Below are positions 35,401-42,845 of a DNA stretch of 64,000 nucleotides, one piece after another. Both the position numbers and the translations under genes were made by a program. The stretch comes from Gloeobacter violaceus PCC 7421. GTDB lineage: Bacteria > Cyanobacteriota > Cyanobacteriia > Gloeobacterales > Gloeobacteraceae. Each line of letters opens with the position of its first letter. Position 1 is the stretch's first letter. The stretch spans positions 4,402,001 through 4,466,000 of the forward strand of contig NC_005125.1 of NCBI RefSeq assembly GCF_000011385.1, in the 5' to 3' direction. Below the pieces are notes generated by a model. That model saw only the letters and a program-made list of their open reading frames with translations. It did no database searches and was not told where the DNA came from.

Positions 35401-38400
35401 TCCGAGCGATCCCCGAGGGCGGTGCCGGTGCCGTGGGCTTCGTAAAGCCCCAGTGTCTTGGGCGAGAAACCGGCCTTGCGGTAGGCCCGCTGCACGGCGC
35501 GCTTCTGGCCCGCCGGCAGGGGGGCGGTCATGCCGAGCGCCTTGCCGTCGCTAGAACCGGCGGTCGATTTGATCACCGCGTAGATGCGGTCGCCGTCGCG
35601 CTCGGCGTCAGCCAGGCGCTTGAGGACGACCATCGCCAGCCCTTCGCCGATCACGATGCCGTCGGCCGCCTGATCAAAGGGCCGCGGCTTGCCGCCCGGG
35701 GTAAGCGCCTGGGTCTTGCTGAAGCAAAAGTACGGGAACGGCCCCTGGCTGGTATCGACGCCCCCGGCGATGACCATTGCGCTGTGGCCCGTTTCCAAGT
35801 CGCGCACCGCCAGGTGGATGGCGGCGAGCGACGAGGCGCAGGCGGCATCGACAGTGAAGTTGGAGCCGCCGAAGTTGAAGCGGTTGGCCACCCGGCCGGC
35901 GACGACGTTGGCCAGCAGACCCGGGAAGGACTCCTCGGTCCACTCGGGCAGGCGATCGTAGACCTCGGGATCGGTGTGGCCCACAATGCGGGGAATCTCG
36001 GAGCGCGCCGCGTACTGTTGACCCAGGTCGCCGACGCTGCCGCCGATGCCGAAAATCACCGAAGTGTGCTCGCGATCGAACTCGCCCGTCTCGTAACCGG
36101 CGTCGGCAATCGCCTGGCGCACCGCCTCCAGGGCCAATAGCTGCATCGGTTCGATCGAGCGCAGCGATTTGGGCGGGATGCCGAAGCGCACCGGGTCAAA
36201 GGGCACGTCCTCCAGGAAACTGCCCCAGCGCGAGTAGACCTTGTCGCGCTTGTTGCGGTCGCTGTCGAAGTAGAGCCGCCAGTCCCAGCGGTGGGCCGGG
36301 ATCTCGCTGATCGTGCTCACTTTTTTGAGGATGTTTTCCCAGTAAGTCTGGCCGTCGAGCGCTCCCGGCAGCAGTGTGCCGATGCCGACCACGGCGATGT
36401 CGCAGGGGCAGTTGGCGTGGGCGTCCTGGCCAGCTTCGACTGCGGACTCGGCAAAACCGGCCAGCTGCTCGCTGCCGATTTCACTCACCGTGGCGTGCAG
36501 GTTGCGCACGGTGCAGACCCGGTCGCGCATCGTGGCCACCTGGCCGATCATGTACATGCCGTCTTTGATCTGGGTTGGTTCATCGACCACCTCGATGCCC
36601 GCGGGGCCGCGCACCATACCCTTCGAGGCGGTGCGCAGGCGGCCCAGGGTCAGATCTTCGAGGCCGTTTTTGACTTCTTCCGCCGAATTGCCCGCCTGGA
36701 GCATCCGGCGGCGCGTCTGGTAGAACTCGTGGGCAAAAGGCGTCACCGCACAGCGGCTGGCATGGCCCGGACCGGTCTCCAGGTTGATCGTGCGTCGGCA
36801 GGCGATGGCCTGCTGCTGGAACTGCGGGACGATAGCACCGCAGGAGACGGCCTCTTCGGTGAACAGATAGGCGCTGCCCATTAGCACCCCTACTTTCATG
36901 CCCCGCTCGGCCAGAGGAGCGGCCAGAGCGCTCACCATCGCCGCCGAAGCCGCGTCGTGGATGCCGCCGGCAAACAGAATGTGCATGCGCCCAGCCTTGT
37001 CGGGGCCGACTTCGGCAAGCAGCATCTGCACCATGCTTTCCCAGAGCAGGAAGCTGCTGAGCGGGCCGACGTGGCCGCCGCACTCGCGCCCCTCGAAGAC
37101 GAAACGGCAGGCGCCCTGCTCCAGGAACATCTTGAGCAAGCGGGGCACCGGCACGTGGATATAGGTGGCGATGCCGATCGATTCGAGGTGGGCTGCCTGG
37201 TCGGGCCGCCCTCCGGCGATCAGGGCGAAGGGCGGCTTGATTTCTTTGACGGCCTTGAGTTGCTCTTCGCGCAGCGCGTGGGAGACAAAGCCCAAAATGC
37301 CCACTCCCCAGCTGCGATCCCCGAGCAGGGAGCGGGTCTTGCTGAGCAGCGCATGCACCTGCTCGCCGCGCATCAGCGCCAGAGCCAGCAGCGGCAGGCC
37401 GCCACCCCGTGCGACCGCTTCGGCAAATTCGGCCGTGTCGCTCACCCGGGTCATCGGCCCCTGGACGATCGGGTACTCGGTGCGGTGCGATTCGGCAAGC
37501 GGCGAGGCGGCCTTGAGCGGCTGCAGGCGGCGAGCCGTCTCGATGATCCTGGCACTCTCCTTGAGGATGGCCTGCACCAGGCGGCCGGTGGTGCGGAAGC
37601 GATCGCGCAGACTTGCTGCTAGGCCGATTGCCTGCCCCAGCGGCCAGGCCGTCGCAGCCGGATCGCCCCAGCCGATATGCTCTGCAGCCTCGATGCGCCA
37701 CTGGCGCAGGCACTGGGCGCGATCCTCGCCCAGATCAAGGCGCTCGGCGAGCACCTGCAAAGCAGAGATCGCCGTAAAGCCGGGCCGCGAGAGCACCCGG
37801 CAGGGCGTGTCGAGCCGCTCCCCCAACGCAACGGCTTCCTGGCCGTTGAGTTCGTTCAGGTGGCGCTGCCGCTCGGGATCAAGGGGCGATTCGGGCATCA
37901 GCCACATCTGGTCGTCGAGCACCACCCCGGCCGCTCCCGCCACCCGGCAGGCCGCCGCCGTGTGCACCCCGATGCCGCCCTGCACGTACAGCGGACCGAA
38001 CCCCGCCTGCAACAACTTCTGCGCAAGCACGAACGCCGAATCCTCGCCCACCCAGCCGCCGCACTCGTGGCCGCGGGCCACCAGCCCGTCCACCGCCACC
38101 GCGGCGTGCGCAAGCCGCTCGGCTTGCTCGATATCGATGACCTCCAGCAGCACCCGGCGCCCCTCGACCGCGCCCAGACCCGCCAGGATGGCGGCAAGTT
38201 CCTCCGCTTCCCAGGCGCTGATCACCAGCCAGTGGGGTTGACCTTGAAGCTCCCGCAGCAATTCGACACTCGTACCCACCTGGCCTGCCGCAAGCCGCAG
38301 GCCGCACACGCCGCCCGCCGCTCCAGCCGCCTCGCGCAACTTGCGAAGACTGGCCGCGGCTACCGGCAGCGCACCGTCCGGACAGAACTCCCTGTCCAGA

Positions 38401-38489
38401 ATGCCGACTCCGCCCGCGCGCACCGTGGCAATGGCAATACCGGGATAGGTAAATTCAATAGGACTTATCGCTAAGCAGGCAAAGTTCAT
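29400..38489 (-). CDS. Giant PUFA/secondary-lipid synthase: NPD - NPD - KS - AT - ACP x3 - KR - DH
   Basis: The protein has 3029 residues from the ATG at 38489. Two nitropropane-dioxygenase-like flavin TIM barrels come first: about 1-330 (RAGGVGILD, ARGHECGGWVG) and about 338-690 (PIVQGPMTRVSD, EGRECGGHVGPLSS). The second looks like the PfaD enoyl reductase. KS (about 697-1125) has Cys884 in VDAACASSLAAIH. AT (about 1250-1560) has FPGQGSQYPNMG and Ser1354 in CGHSYGEYAAL. A 240-residue Pro/Ala linker follows. Three identical ACPs carry Ser1927, Ser2033 and Ser2139 in LGIDSIKRVEIMG. KR has GGARGITAEIA and Tyr2630 in VDYAAANEV. The C-terminal double-hotdog DH has His2767 in LRDHSMDGKAVLP and Asp2942 in LLDTIPQLALFW. 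It thus holds a full reductive cycle and opens a five-gene operon that makes an unknown long-chain lipid or polyketide. Confidence 0.92.
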   Translation of the reverse strand: MNFACLAISPIEFTYPGIAIATVRAGGVGILDREFCPDGALPVAAASLRKLREAAGAAGGVCGLRLAAGQVGTSVELLRELQGQPHWLVISAWEAEELAAILAGLGAVEGRRVLLEVIDIEQAERLAHAAVAVDGLVARGHECGGWVGEDSAFVLAQKLLQAGFGPLYVQGGIGVHTAAACRVAGAAGVVLDDQMWLMPESPLDPERQRHLNELNGQEAVALGERLDTPCRVLSRPGFTAISALQVLAERLDLGEDRAQCLRQWRIEAAEHIGWGDPAATAWPLGQAIGLAASLRDRFRTTGRLVQAILKESARIIETARRLQPLKAASPLAESHRTEYPIVQGPMTRVSDTAEFAEAVARGGGLPLLALALMRGEQVHALLSKTRSLLGDRSWGVGILGFVSHALREEQLKAVKEIKPPFALIAGGRPDQAAHLESIGIATYIHVPVPRLLKMFLEQGACRFVFEGRECGGHVGPLSSFLLWESMVQMLLAEVGPDKAGRMHILFAGGIHDAASAAMVSALAAPLAERGMKVGVLMGSAYLFTEEAVSCGAIVPQFQQQAIACRRTINLETGPGHASRCAVTPFAHEFYQTRRRMLQAGNSAEEVKNGLEDLTLGRLRTASKGMVRGPAGIEVVDEPTQIKDGMYMIGQVATMRDRVCTVRNLHATVSEIGSEQLAGFAESAVEAGQDAHANCPCDIAVVGIGTLLPGALDGQTYWENILKKVSTISEIPAHRWDWRLYFDSDRNKRDKVYSRWGSFLEDVPFDPVRFGIPPKSLRSIEPMQLLALEAVRQAIADAGYETGEFDREHTSVIFGIGGSVGDLGQQYAARSEIPRIVGHTDPEVYDRLPEWTEESFPGLLANVVAGRVANRFNFGGSNFTVDAACASSLAAIHLAVRDLETGHSAMVIAGGVDTSQGPFPYFCFSKTQALTPGGKPRPFDQAADGIVIGEGLAMVVLKRLADAERDGDRIYAVIKSTAGSSDGKALGMTAPLPAGQKRAVQRAYRKAGFSPKTLGLYEAHGTGTALGDRSELTTLTETLVAEQAQSKSCAIGSVKVLIGHTKSTAGVAALIKASLALHRRVLPAHPIDTPLAAISDPQSPVYLLSDARPWFAEAGHPRRAGVSAFGFGGTNFHAVLEEYTGGGRACAPGADGWPLELFVWQAGGKDALLKDLRAIRQAATSGVDHALRDLAYTCARQAQTRGVQPFRLAIVAGNLKELSEAIEQAEAALASSQPVELPDHIRLGFGPAVPAERVAFVFPGQGSQYPNMGREAALYRPELRDSIEAADALLAGRLPRALSAFIYPPAAHGEADETRQRQELTRTQVAQPALGAIAAGFLDLAASLGLAPAVVCGHSYGEYAALHAAGVLTREDFLRLSEVRGRVMATACGEGDGAMAAVMAGRARVEAILAELGCSGEVIVANHNAPNQIVLSGDRSKLLQIVEHLVEQGGNARMLDVAGAFHSPRVQAAQAPMAEAIEQAAVQPPTLPVYANANARPYPSDPQAIREQLGDHLLNSVEFVEQIRAMHTAGARVFIEIGPKMVLTRLIGQILTDSEHTAVSLDGQGGGLRGLLLALGTLAANGVSMRWSALFDGRPAQLISPAQLAASQPPRSATAWLINGGVARPAGEPIAYTGIKPPLTLETAPRVTAVVAPREQPATPPPPAPAKPAAPVQAATTPAPPSAPAITVVSHAANGTASAPASASPNGRTNGHMPVAPAAAPVSSVPVSPVAPSGASAGPSKLPTTQGNSMSNDLALQAYMAYQQTMRQFLATEEQVMRHFLQFAAGRPLSAPPAPAAPPMLSAMAPAAPALPAPAPVVLPTASPPAAPMAPPPPTPTAPLTVYPPVLPVMPVANGSAAHGAPAPAKSANGAATLAPAAPAAVAAAPAVRFDREGLTRMILELVSERTGYPAEVLGLDQDVEAELGIDSIKRVEIMGALQKALPVEWTAPLQSQMESLTRAKTLNILIEQLLALGGAGASPAVAAPAAVAAAPAVRFDREGLTRMILELVSERTGYPAEVLGLDQDVEAELGIDSIKRVEIMGALQKALPVEWTAPLQSQMESLTRAKTLNILIEQLLALGGAGASPAVAAPAAVAAAPAVRFDREGLTRMILELVSERTGYPAEVLGLDQDVEAELGIDSIKRVEIMGALQKALPVEWTAPLQSQMESLTRAKTLNILIEQLLALGAIPSTAAEGGQSPKKSSSAAEAAPRYLMEARTLPLPRTEGRTLSGLFLIAEDELGVAGALVPALQAAGARSALIPAAVLQSPELLGACVRELRERFGPASGVVHLTALARPGSPQSLAEWRVHTQVQAKSFFQMLHDCSADLLAAGANAHVVAASYLGGQLGRGGTIGPGLAVGGAACGFVKTVAQEWPEAHAKALDFDESQNPAQMAACIVAELLAADSRQEVGYPGGRRTVFQATPAPFTGDGPPRLVPGRDWVTLVVGGARGITAEIAADLAATGMTLIVCARSPVPTPESVETAGIENIATLRKIFMTRLQASGRTPTPAAIEQQVQNLLKERAISRNLARFEQLGARVGYHSVGSEAELIALVEDIYARYGRLDAVINGAGIIEDKLIADKSFESFSRVFDTKVDLAFTLTRCLRPETLKLVVLFSSVAGRFGNRGQVDYAAANEVLNRMAFEMRRQWPAARVISFNWGPWDSGMATEAIKAQFRKRNVVPISLPAGRQAFLEELTYGPLEDVEVVVGEGPWETAEATRGNFKPEAASTTPVRPFALIRTPFVLQPNTSVTLDHTFTLASDPYLRDHSMDGKAVLPATVALEWLAEFVQHAWPDQIVSEVRDLRVLRGVVLDADSGAGASKRVTLSARASVHADADALEVSAEIFDPEKKAPFYRALVVMRPRLEGASVGVPAPLAVAGSALDIATAYREHTFHGPHFQLLTALDRLGEQGIDARVRPSEPARFFETAETLPAWFFDPGLLDTIPQLALFWARTHQGSFALPSRIGRVVRFDSEPLVGPMRIAFRLTSVHDHQIVYDATVIDSQGRVRLLLEDGESNCSRALNRLARCP
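31934..32861. repeat. Perfect 318-bp tandem repeat, 2.9 copies, encoding three ACP domains
   Basis: Three copies start at 31934, 32252 and 32570. Read base by base they are identical, the last being cut after 292 bp. Each unit encodes one 106-residue ACP plus its Ala/Pro linker (LLALGGAGASPAVAAPAAVA). Absence of even synonymous differences means very recent duplication or ongoing gene conversion. Copy number may vary between strains or assemblies. Confidence 0.97.
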
Positions 38490-39204
38490 CTTCTCTAAAT
38501 CCTCTGTGATATGCGTCGATTGGGTGAGGGTGCCAAAAAATGTCCGATCTTTCTGAGAAACAGTTCAAGGCAAACCCCGGAACAACCTACGACCAGCAAA
38601 TAAATGCGACCTACCAAAGCAAGGCAACGCGCTTGTCGGGCTACCTGACGAGCTATTTGGTGGACACAATTCAATCACCCCCGAATAGAACAGGTTGTAG
38701 CCACTTACACCGTTGCCCAGCGTTCCGGTAGGTACGTTCGGCACCAATTTCAAGCTCAAACCTTCAACTCGGACGGGCAGGCCCCCGCAACCCCGCCGCT
38801 CGCCGATGCATAGGTATCATACTTTCATCGCATTATGCAAGCTCTTGAACTCACTTTGGTTGCGTATCCCGGCTTTGTCAAGCCCAACAAGAGGCACAAT
38901 CATGCCTGTTTCACCGTTTCGCTGGAATGTGTGTTTTAAAGCACTAAAGAAGCAAAATTTACAGTAAATCTTAGTGTTTACTGGATTTATCAAGATGGGT
39001 TGTAATAAAGACGTCTTGTGCAAACTGAATTGCTGAAATTCCACAAATTGGGCTTGTTGATGGGTCGCATCGATTCGGTGATCTTTGGTGGGCAAGTTGG
39101 GGAAAAGTGCGGCTGCTCCGTCGTATTGCAACTTCCTTTAGTTTGTCCGTCTCCCCTGGTACGATGCCCTAAAATGGCTATCGGACGCATCCGAAGGGGG
39201 TATC
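38490..39204. other. 715-bp intergenic region between the megasynthase and ppa
   Basis: No convincing gene was found. The segment from about 38830 to 39140 is clearly AT-richer than its surroundings. Short open frames on both strands (up to about 100 codons) have no recognisable domain. The region must contain the minus-strand promoter of the megasynthase operon and the plus-strand promoter of the pyrophosphatase gene. AGAGAAG just before the ATG at 38489 is a plausible ribosome site. A weak plus-strand promoter candidate is TTTAGT (39137-39142), 17 nt, TACGAT (39160-39165). Confidence 0.6.
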
Positions 39205-39720
39205 GTGATCGACTTGAGTAAGATTCCCGCCCGCCCGAAGGAGGGCCTAATCAACGTTCTGGTGGAAATTCCCGGACGTTCCCATAACAAGTTTGAGTTC
39301 GACAAGGACCTGGGGATTTTTACCCTCGACCGTGTGCTCTATGCTGCAGTGTACTATCCGGGCGATTACGGTTTTGTCCCGAATACGCTGGCGGACGACG
39401 GCGATCCGCTCGATGGGCTGGTATTGATGGACGAGCCGACTTTTACAGGATGTCTTATCGCTGCGCGGCCGATCGGGGTGCTCGGGATGATCGACAGCGG
39501 CGAGGGGGACGAGAAGATTCTCTGTGTGCCCGTCAAAGATCCGCGCTACGCAGGGGTCAAGGATCTTTCGGACATTGCCCAGCACCGCCTCGACGAGATT
39601 GCCGAATTTTTTGCCACCTACAAACGCCTCGAAAAAAAGGTGACCGAGATCACCGGCTGGCAGGGGGTGGAGGTGGCTCAACAACTGGTGGATAAGGCCA
39701 TCGCAGCCTACACGCCGTAA
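39205..39720 (+). CDS. ppa: Inorganic pyrophosphatase, family I
   Basis: The protein has 171 residues from a GTG at 39205, with GAAGGGGG about 6 nt upstream. It hydrolyses pyrophosphate to phosphate with Mg2+ in the cytoplasm, pulling biosynthetic reactions forward. Family I signatures are present: [39 protein letters not shown] with the metal-binding Asp cluster, and the late motifs VPVKDPRY and [17 protein letters not shown]. The length is normal for bacterial soluble enzymes. panD follows after 23 bp on the same strand. Confidence 0.97.
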   Translation: MIDLSKIPARPKEGLINVLVEIPGRSHNKFEFDKDLGIFTLDRVLYAAVYYPGDYGFVPNTLADDGDPLDGLVLMDEPTFTGCLIAARPIGVLGMIDSGEGDEKILCVPVKDPRYAGVKDLSDIAQHRLDEIAEFFATYKRLEKKVTEITGWQGVEVAQQLVDKAIAAYTP

Positions 39721-39743
39721 ACCAACAAAGGGGGCAGGAGCCA

Positions 39744-40121
39744 ATGCTACGCACCGTACTACTCGGCAAAATCCACCGCGCCACTGTGACTGGAGCCTGT
39801 CTGGAGTATGTGGGTTCGATCAGCGTCGACAGCCGTTTGCTCGCGGCGGCGGGTATCCTGCCCCACGAACAGGTGCACGTCGTCAACCTCAACAACGGCG
39901 CGCGCCTGGTCACCTACGCCATCGAGGCCAGCGAAGGTTCCGGGGCGGTGGTCCTCAACGGTGCAGCGGCCCGCTTGGCAGCAGCCGGCGATCAGGTGAT
40001 TGTCCTTGCCTACGGCCAGGGCACGGCCGTTGAACTGGAGCACCACCAACCCCAGGTGGTGTACGTCGATGCTCAGAACCGCATCGTCTCGGTCCACAGG
40101 AGCGTCGAACACGCTGGTTGA
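39744..40121 (+). CDS. panD: Aspartate 1-decarboxylase proenzyme
   Basis: The protein has 125 residues. It makes beta-alanine for pantothenate and coenzyme A, so it also feeds the phosphopantetheine arms of the nearby synthases. The self-processing site Gly-Ser is in EYVGSISVDSRLL (residues 24-25), giving the pyruvoyl cofactor. KIHRATVTGACLEY contains the active-site Lys9, and AYGQGTAVELEHH closes the conserved core. GGGGGCAGGAG provides a ribosome site upstream. It is in line with ppa, and its 3' end overlaps the start chosen for the glycosyltransferase gene. Confidence 0.97.
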   Translation: MLRTVLLGKIHRATVTGACLEYVGSISVDSRLLAAAGILPHEQVHVVNLNNGARLVTYAIEASEGSGAVVLNGAAARLAAAGDQVIVLAYGQGTAVELEHHQPQVVYVDAQNRIVSVHRSVEHAG

Positions 40122-41622
40122 GATCTGGGCCTTTGCGCTGTTGGTGCTCAACAGCCTGGCAGCCCTGTGGCTTTTTACCTACGGGATCAATGCCTACTGG
40201 CTGACTGCCCGGCGCGGGGCGCCGCCGCCTGTGCCGCCTTCTCCTGGGCGGTGGCCGCTGGTGACGGTGCAGCTGCCGGTTTTCAATGAACTGTACGTCT
40301 GTCGCCGCCTGCTCGCTGCGACCTGCGCCCTCGACTACCCGCGCGAGGCCCTGCACATCCAGGTGCTCGACGATTCCACCGACGAGACGGTCCAACTGCT
40401 GGCCGCCGCCATCGAGGAGCAACGGCGGCTCGGCTTCAGTATCGAACATTTGCATCGCAAAGAGCGCCACGGCTTTAAAGCCGGCGCCCTGGCCGCCGCC
40501 ACACCCCTAGCGAACGGTGAATACATCGCCATCTTCGATGCGGACTTTTTGCCGCCCCCGGACTGGTTGAAGCGCGCCCTGGTGCACTTTGCCGATGGGC
40601 GCGTCGGGCTGGTGCAGACGCGCTGGGGACACACCAATCCGGGCTATTCGCTGTTGACCAGGTTGCAGGCGCTCGGTATCGACGGCCACTTCGCCGTCGA
40701 ACAGCAGGCGCGCTGCGCCAACGGCTACTACTTCAATTTCAACGGCACCGCCGGTGTGTGGCGCAAGCGGGCGATCGAGGCCGGTGGCGGCTGGCAGGCC
40801 GACACCCTCGCAGAAGACCTCGACCTCAGCTACCGCAGCCAGTTGGCCGGTTGGAAAGCGGTATACGACGGGCGGATCGTCGCCCCGGCCGAGTTGCCGG
40901 TCTCGATGGCCGCCTACAAAATGCAGCAGTACCGTTGGGCCAAAGGCAGCATCCAATGCGCCCGCAAATTGCTCGGCCGGGTGATGGACTGCGGGGGCAG
41001 CCCGATGCAGAAGTTGCAGGCGGCGTTGCACCTGACCGGCTACGCGGTCCATCCGCTGATGGTCTGGATTGTGCTGTGTTCAGTGCCGCTGTTGACGGTC
41101 AGTTGGGTGGGGCAGCACCCGCTCAGCCTGGTCTGGGGAACGCTGATGGTGCCTGCCACCTTCGGGCCGCCGACGCTCTACCTGGCGGCCCGGCGCGATC
41201 TCGATCCGCGCGGTTGGCGCCGCTCACTCGCGGCGGTAGCGCTGCTTGCGGTTCTTGGGACCGGGTTGTCGCTTTCGAATAGCCGCGCTGTACTCGCGGG
41301 CCTTTTTGACCGGGGAGGCGCTTTTCGGCGCACCCCCAAATTTGCCGTGGTGGCCAGGGGCGATCGCTGGGAGCACAAGCGCTACCGGCTCCCCCTCGAT
41401 TGGGGAAGTTTCGCGGAACTCGCCCTGAGCCTCTACGCCGGTTGGGGAATACTCCTGGCTTTCCACGGGCGCGCCTGGGGTATGCTGCCGTTTTTGTTGC
41501 TCTACGTGCTCGGATACGCTTACGTGGGGGGCCTCGGACTGTGGCAGCATCTTCGCCCCACCCGGCAGAGCGACGGGACGCAGGCCCTGGCCGCAAGCGC
41601 GCCCCAGACACGTCGGCTCTGA
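40069..41622 (+). CDS. Processive family-2 glycosyltransferase, cellulose-synthase-like (CslA type)
   Basis: The protein has 517 residues from the ATG at 40069, which overlaps panD by 53 nt. A non-standard CTG at 40111 would fit the conserved N-terminus better. An N-terminal membrane helix (IWAFALLVLNSLAALWLF) precedes the GT2 domain, which has VLDDSTDETV, IFDADFLPPP (about residue 157), LAEDLDLSYR and QQYRWAKGS (about residue 286). These are the D, DxD, ED and QxxRW elements of processive beta-glycan synthases. Several C-terminal membrane helices follow. The nearest well-known relatives are plant CslA/CslC mannan or xyloglucan backbone synthases. The product here is probably a mannan-like or glucan-like polymer. 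Confidence 0.88.
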   Translation: MLRTASSRSTGASNTLVEIWAFALLVLNSLAALWLFTYGINAYWLTARRGAPPPVPPSPGRWPLVTVQLPVFNELYVCRRLLAATCALDYPREALHIQVLDDSTDETVQLLAAAIEEQRRLGFSIEHLHRKERHGFKAGALAAATPLANGEYIAIFDADFLPPPDWLKRALVHFADGRVGLVQTRWGHTNPGYSLLTRLQALGIDGHFAVEQQARCANGYYFNFNGTAGVWRKRAIEAGGGWQADTLAEDLDLSYRSQLAGWKAVYDGRIVAPAELPVSMAAYKMQQYRWAKGSIQCARKLLGRVMDCGGSPMQKLQAALHLTGYAVHPLMVWIVLCSVPLLTVSWVGQHPLSLVWGTLMVPATFGPPTLYLAARRDLDPRGWRRSLAAVALLAVLGTGLSLSNSRAVLAGLFDRGGAFRRTPKFAVVARGDRWEHKRYRLPLDWGSFAELALSLYAGWGILLAFHGRAWGMLPFLLLYVLGYAYVGGLGLWQHLRPTRQSDGTQALAASAPQTRRL

Positions 41623-41675
41623 ACCGCGATTCCCATCGCAGCGTCCGCACCTGTAGATTCAATCGGAGAGATAAC

Positions 41676-42842
41676 ATGCGCTTTTTTGTCCTTCTGGCAC
41701 TGTCGGGCTTGCTGGCCGGTTCGGCTTTGCCGCCGATCCCGGCGGCGGCGGCCCCTGTCGCCCTCGCTTTGCAAAGCGAAGCCTTGCTGGCCGACGGCTC
41801 TTACGCCGTCGCTGAGGCTGAGCAGGTGGTGCTCTTCGACCGCGAACGGGGCAAGGAACTGCCCGTGTACGCGGCCTATCCGCAGCAACCGGGGCGCTAC
41901 CCGGTGATTGTCTTCTCCCACGGCTCGGGCGGTTCCGGCAAAGAAAAAGCGCTGATCGCCCGCTTCTGGGCCAGCCGCGGCTACGTGTGCCTCAATCCGA
42001 CCCACGCCGATTCGATCGCCCTGCAGCGGGCCACAGGTCAGGCCCAAACGGGCGGCATGCTCCAGTCGGCAAAGCGCCTGGCCAATGATCCGGGGGCCTG
42101 GCAAAACCGCGCCCGGGACATTTCTTTTGTGATCAGCTCCCTGGGAGAACTCGAAAGGCAGATCCCCGACCTCAAGGGCAAACCCGATGCGCGCAGCATC
42201 GGAGTGGGCGGCCACTCGCTGGGGGCTTTTAGCGCCATGCTCATCGGTGGCGCACGCATCGATATTCCCGGTGGCGGGCGGGCCGTGAGCTTTGCAGACA
42301 ACCGGGTGCGGGCGATTCTGTTGCTCTCCGCCCAGGGCAGCGGCCAGCAAGGTCTCACCGAGCGCTCGTGGGAGGCGATGAACCGCCCGACGATGACGGT
42401 GACCGGCTCGCTCGACCGGGGGATCACAGGCCAGGGGCCGCAGGAGAAGCTCGAACCGTTTACTTTCGCCCCGCGCGGCGACAAGTACGGCCTGCTGATC
42501 GAAGGGGCGAACCACGGCTCCTACACCGGCCGCTTCGCCGGTGAGGAGGGTGAGCCGGCCCAGGGGGCGGGCGGGATGGGCAATCTCCCCCCGCAGATGC
42601 GCGAAAGACTGCGCGAGAGGCTGCGCGGCGGGCAAGGGGGTGGCGGCATGGAAGGAGGACGCATGGGCGGCGGCCCGCGCGCCCGCGGCGGCGACCAGAC
42701 GGCCATCTTCGGCTATGTCAAAGTGGCTACTGCCGCCTTTTGGGACGCTTATCTCAAAGGCGACGAGCGCGCCCGTGCCTATCTGCAGTCCGACGGGCTG
42801 GCGGAATTTAGCAACGGGGCGGTCGAATTGCGCCGCAAGTAG
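41676..42842 (+). CDS. Secreted alpha/beta hydrolase (dienelactone hydrolase/PAF acetylhydrolase-like)
   Basis: The protein has 388 residues from the ATG at 41676, with CGGAGAG upstream. The signal peptide is RFFVLLALSGLLAGSALPPI ending PAAAA. The hydrolase core has the oxyanion segment VIVFSHGSGGSGKEKALI, nucleophile Ser in VGGHSLGAFSAML and a late His in IEGANHGSYTG. A Gly/Met/Arg-rich low-complexity insert (GGQGGGGMEGGRMGGGPRA, about residues 315-340) sits before the final helix AFWDAYLKGDERARAYL and is unusual for the family. Esterase activity on an exported lipid or glycan ester is plausible. It ends 3 bp from the convergent first paralogue of the propeller cluster. Confidence 0.85.
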   Translation: MRFFVLLALSGLLAGSALPPIPAAAAPVALALQSEALLADGSYAVAEAEQVVLFDRERGKELPVYAAYPQQPGRYPVIVFSHGSGGSGKEKALIARFWASRGYVCLNPTHADSIALQRATGQAQTGGMLQSAKRLANDPGAWQNRARDISFVISSLGELERQIPDLKGKPDARSIGVGGHSLGAFSAMLIGGARIDIPGGGRAVSFADNRVRAILLLSAQGSGQQGLTERSWEAMNRPTMTVTGSLDRGITGQGPQEKLEPFTFAPRGDKYGLLIEGANHGSYTGRFAGEEGEPAQGAGGMGNLPPQMRERLRERLRGGQGGGGMEGGRMGGGPRARGGDQTAIFGYVKVATAAFWDAYLKGDERARAYLQSDGLAEFSNGAVELRRK

Positions 42843-42845
42843 CTT

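Noticed and set aside
38817-39131. Minus-strand 104-codon frame in the AT-rich gap, possible insertion-sequence remnant
   Set aside because: No transposase motif, inverted repeats or target duplication were seen.
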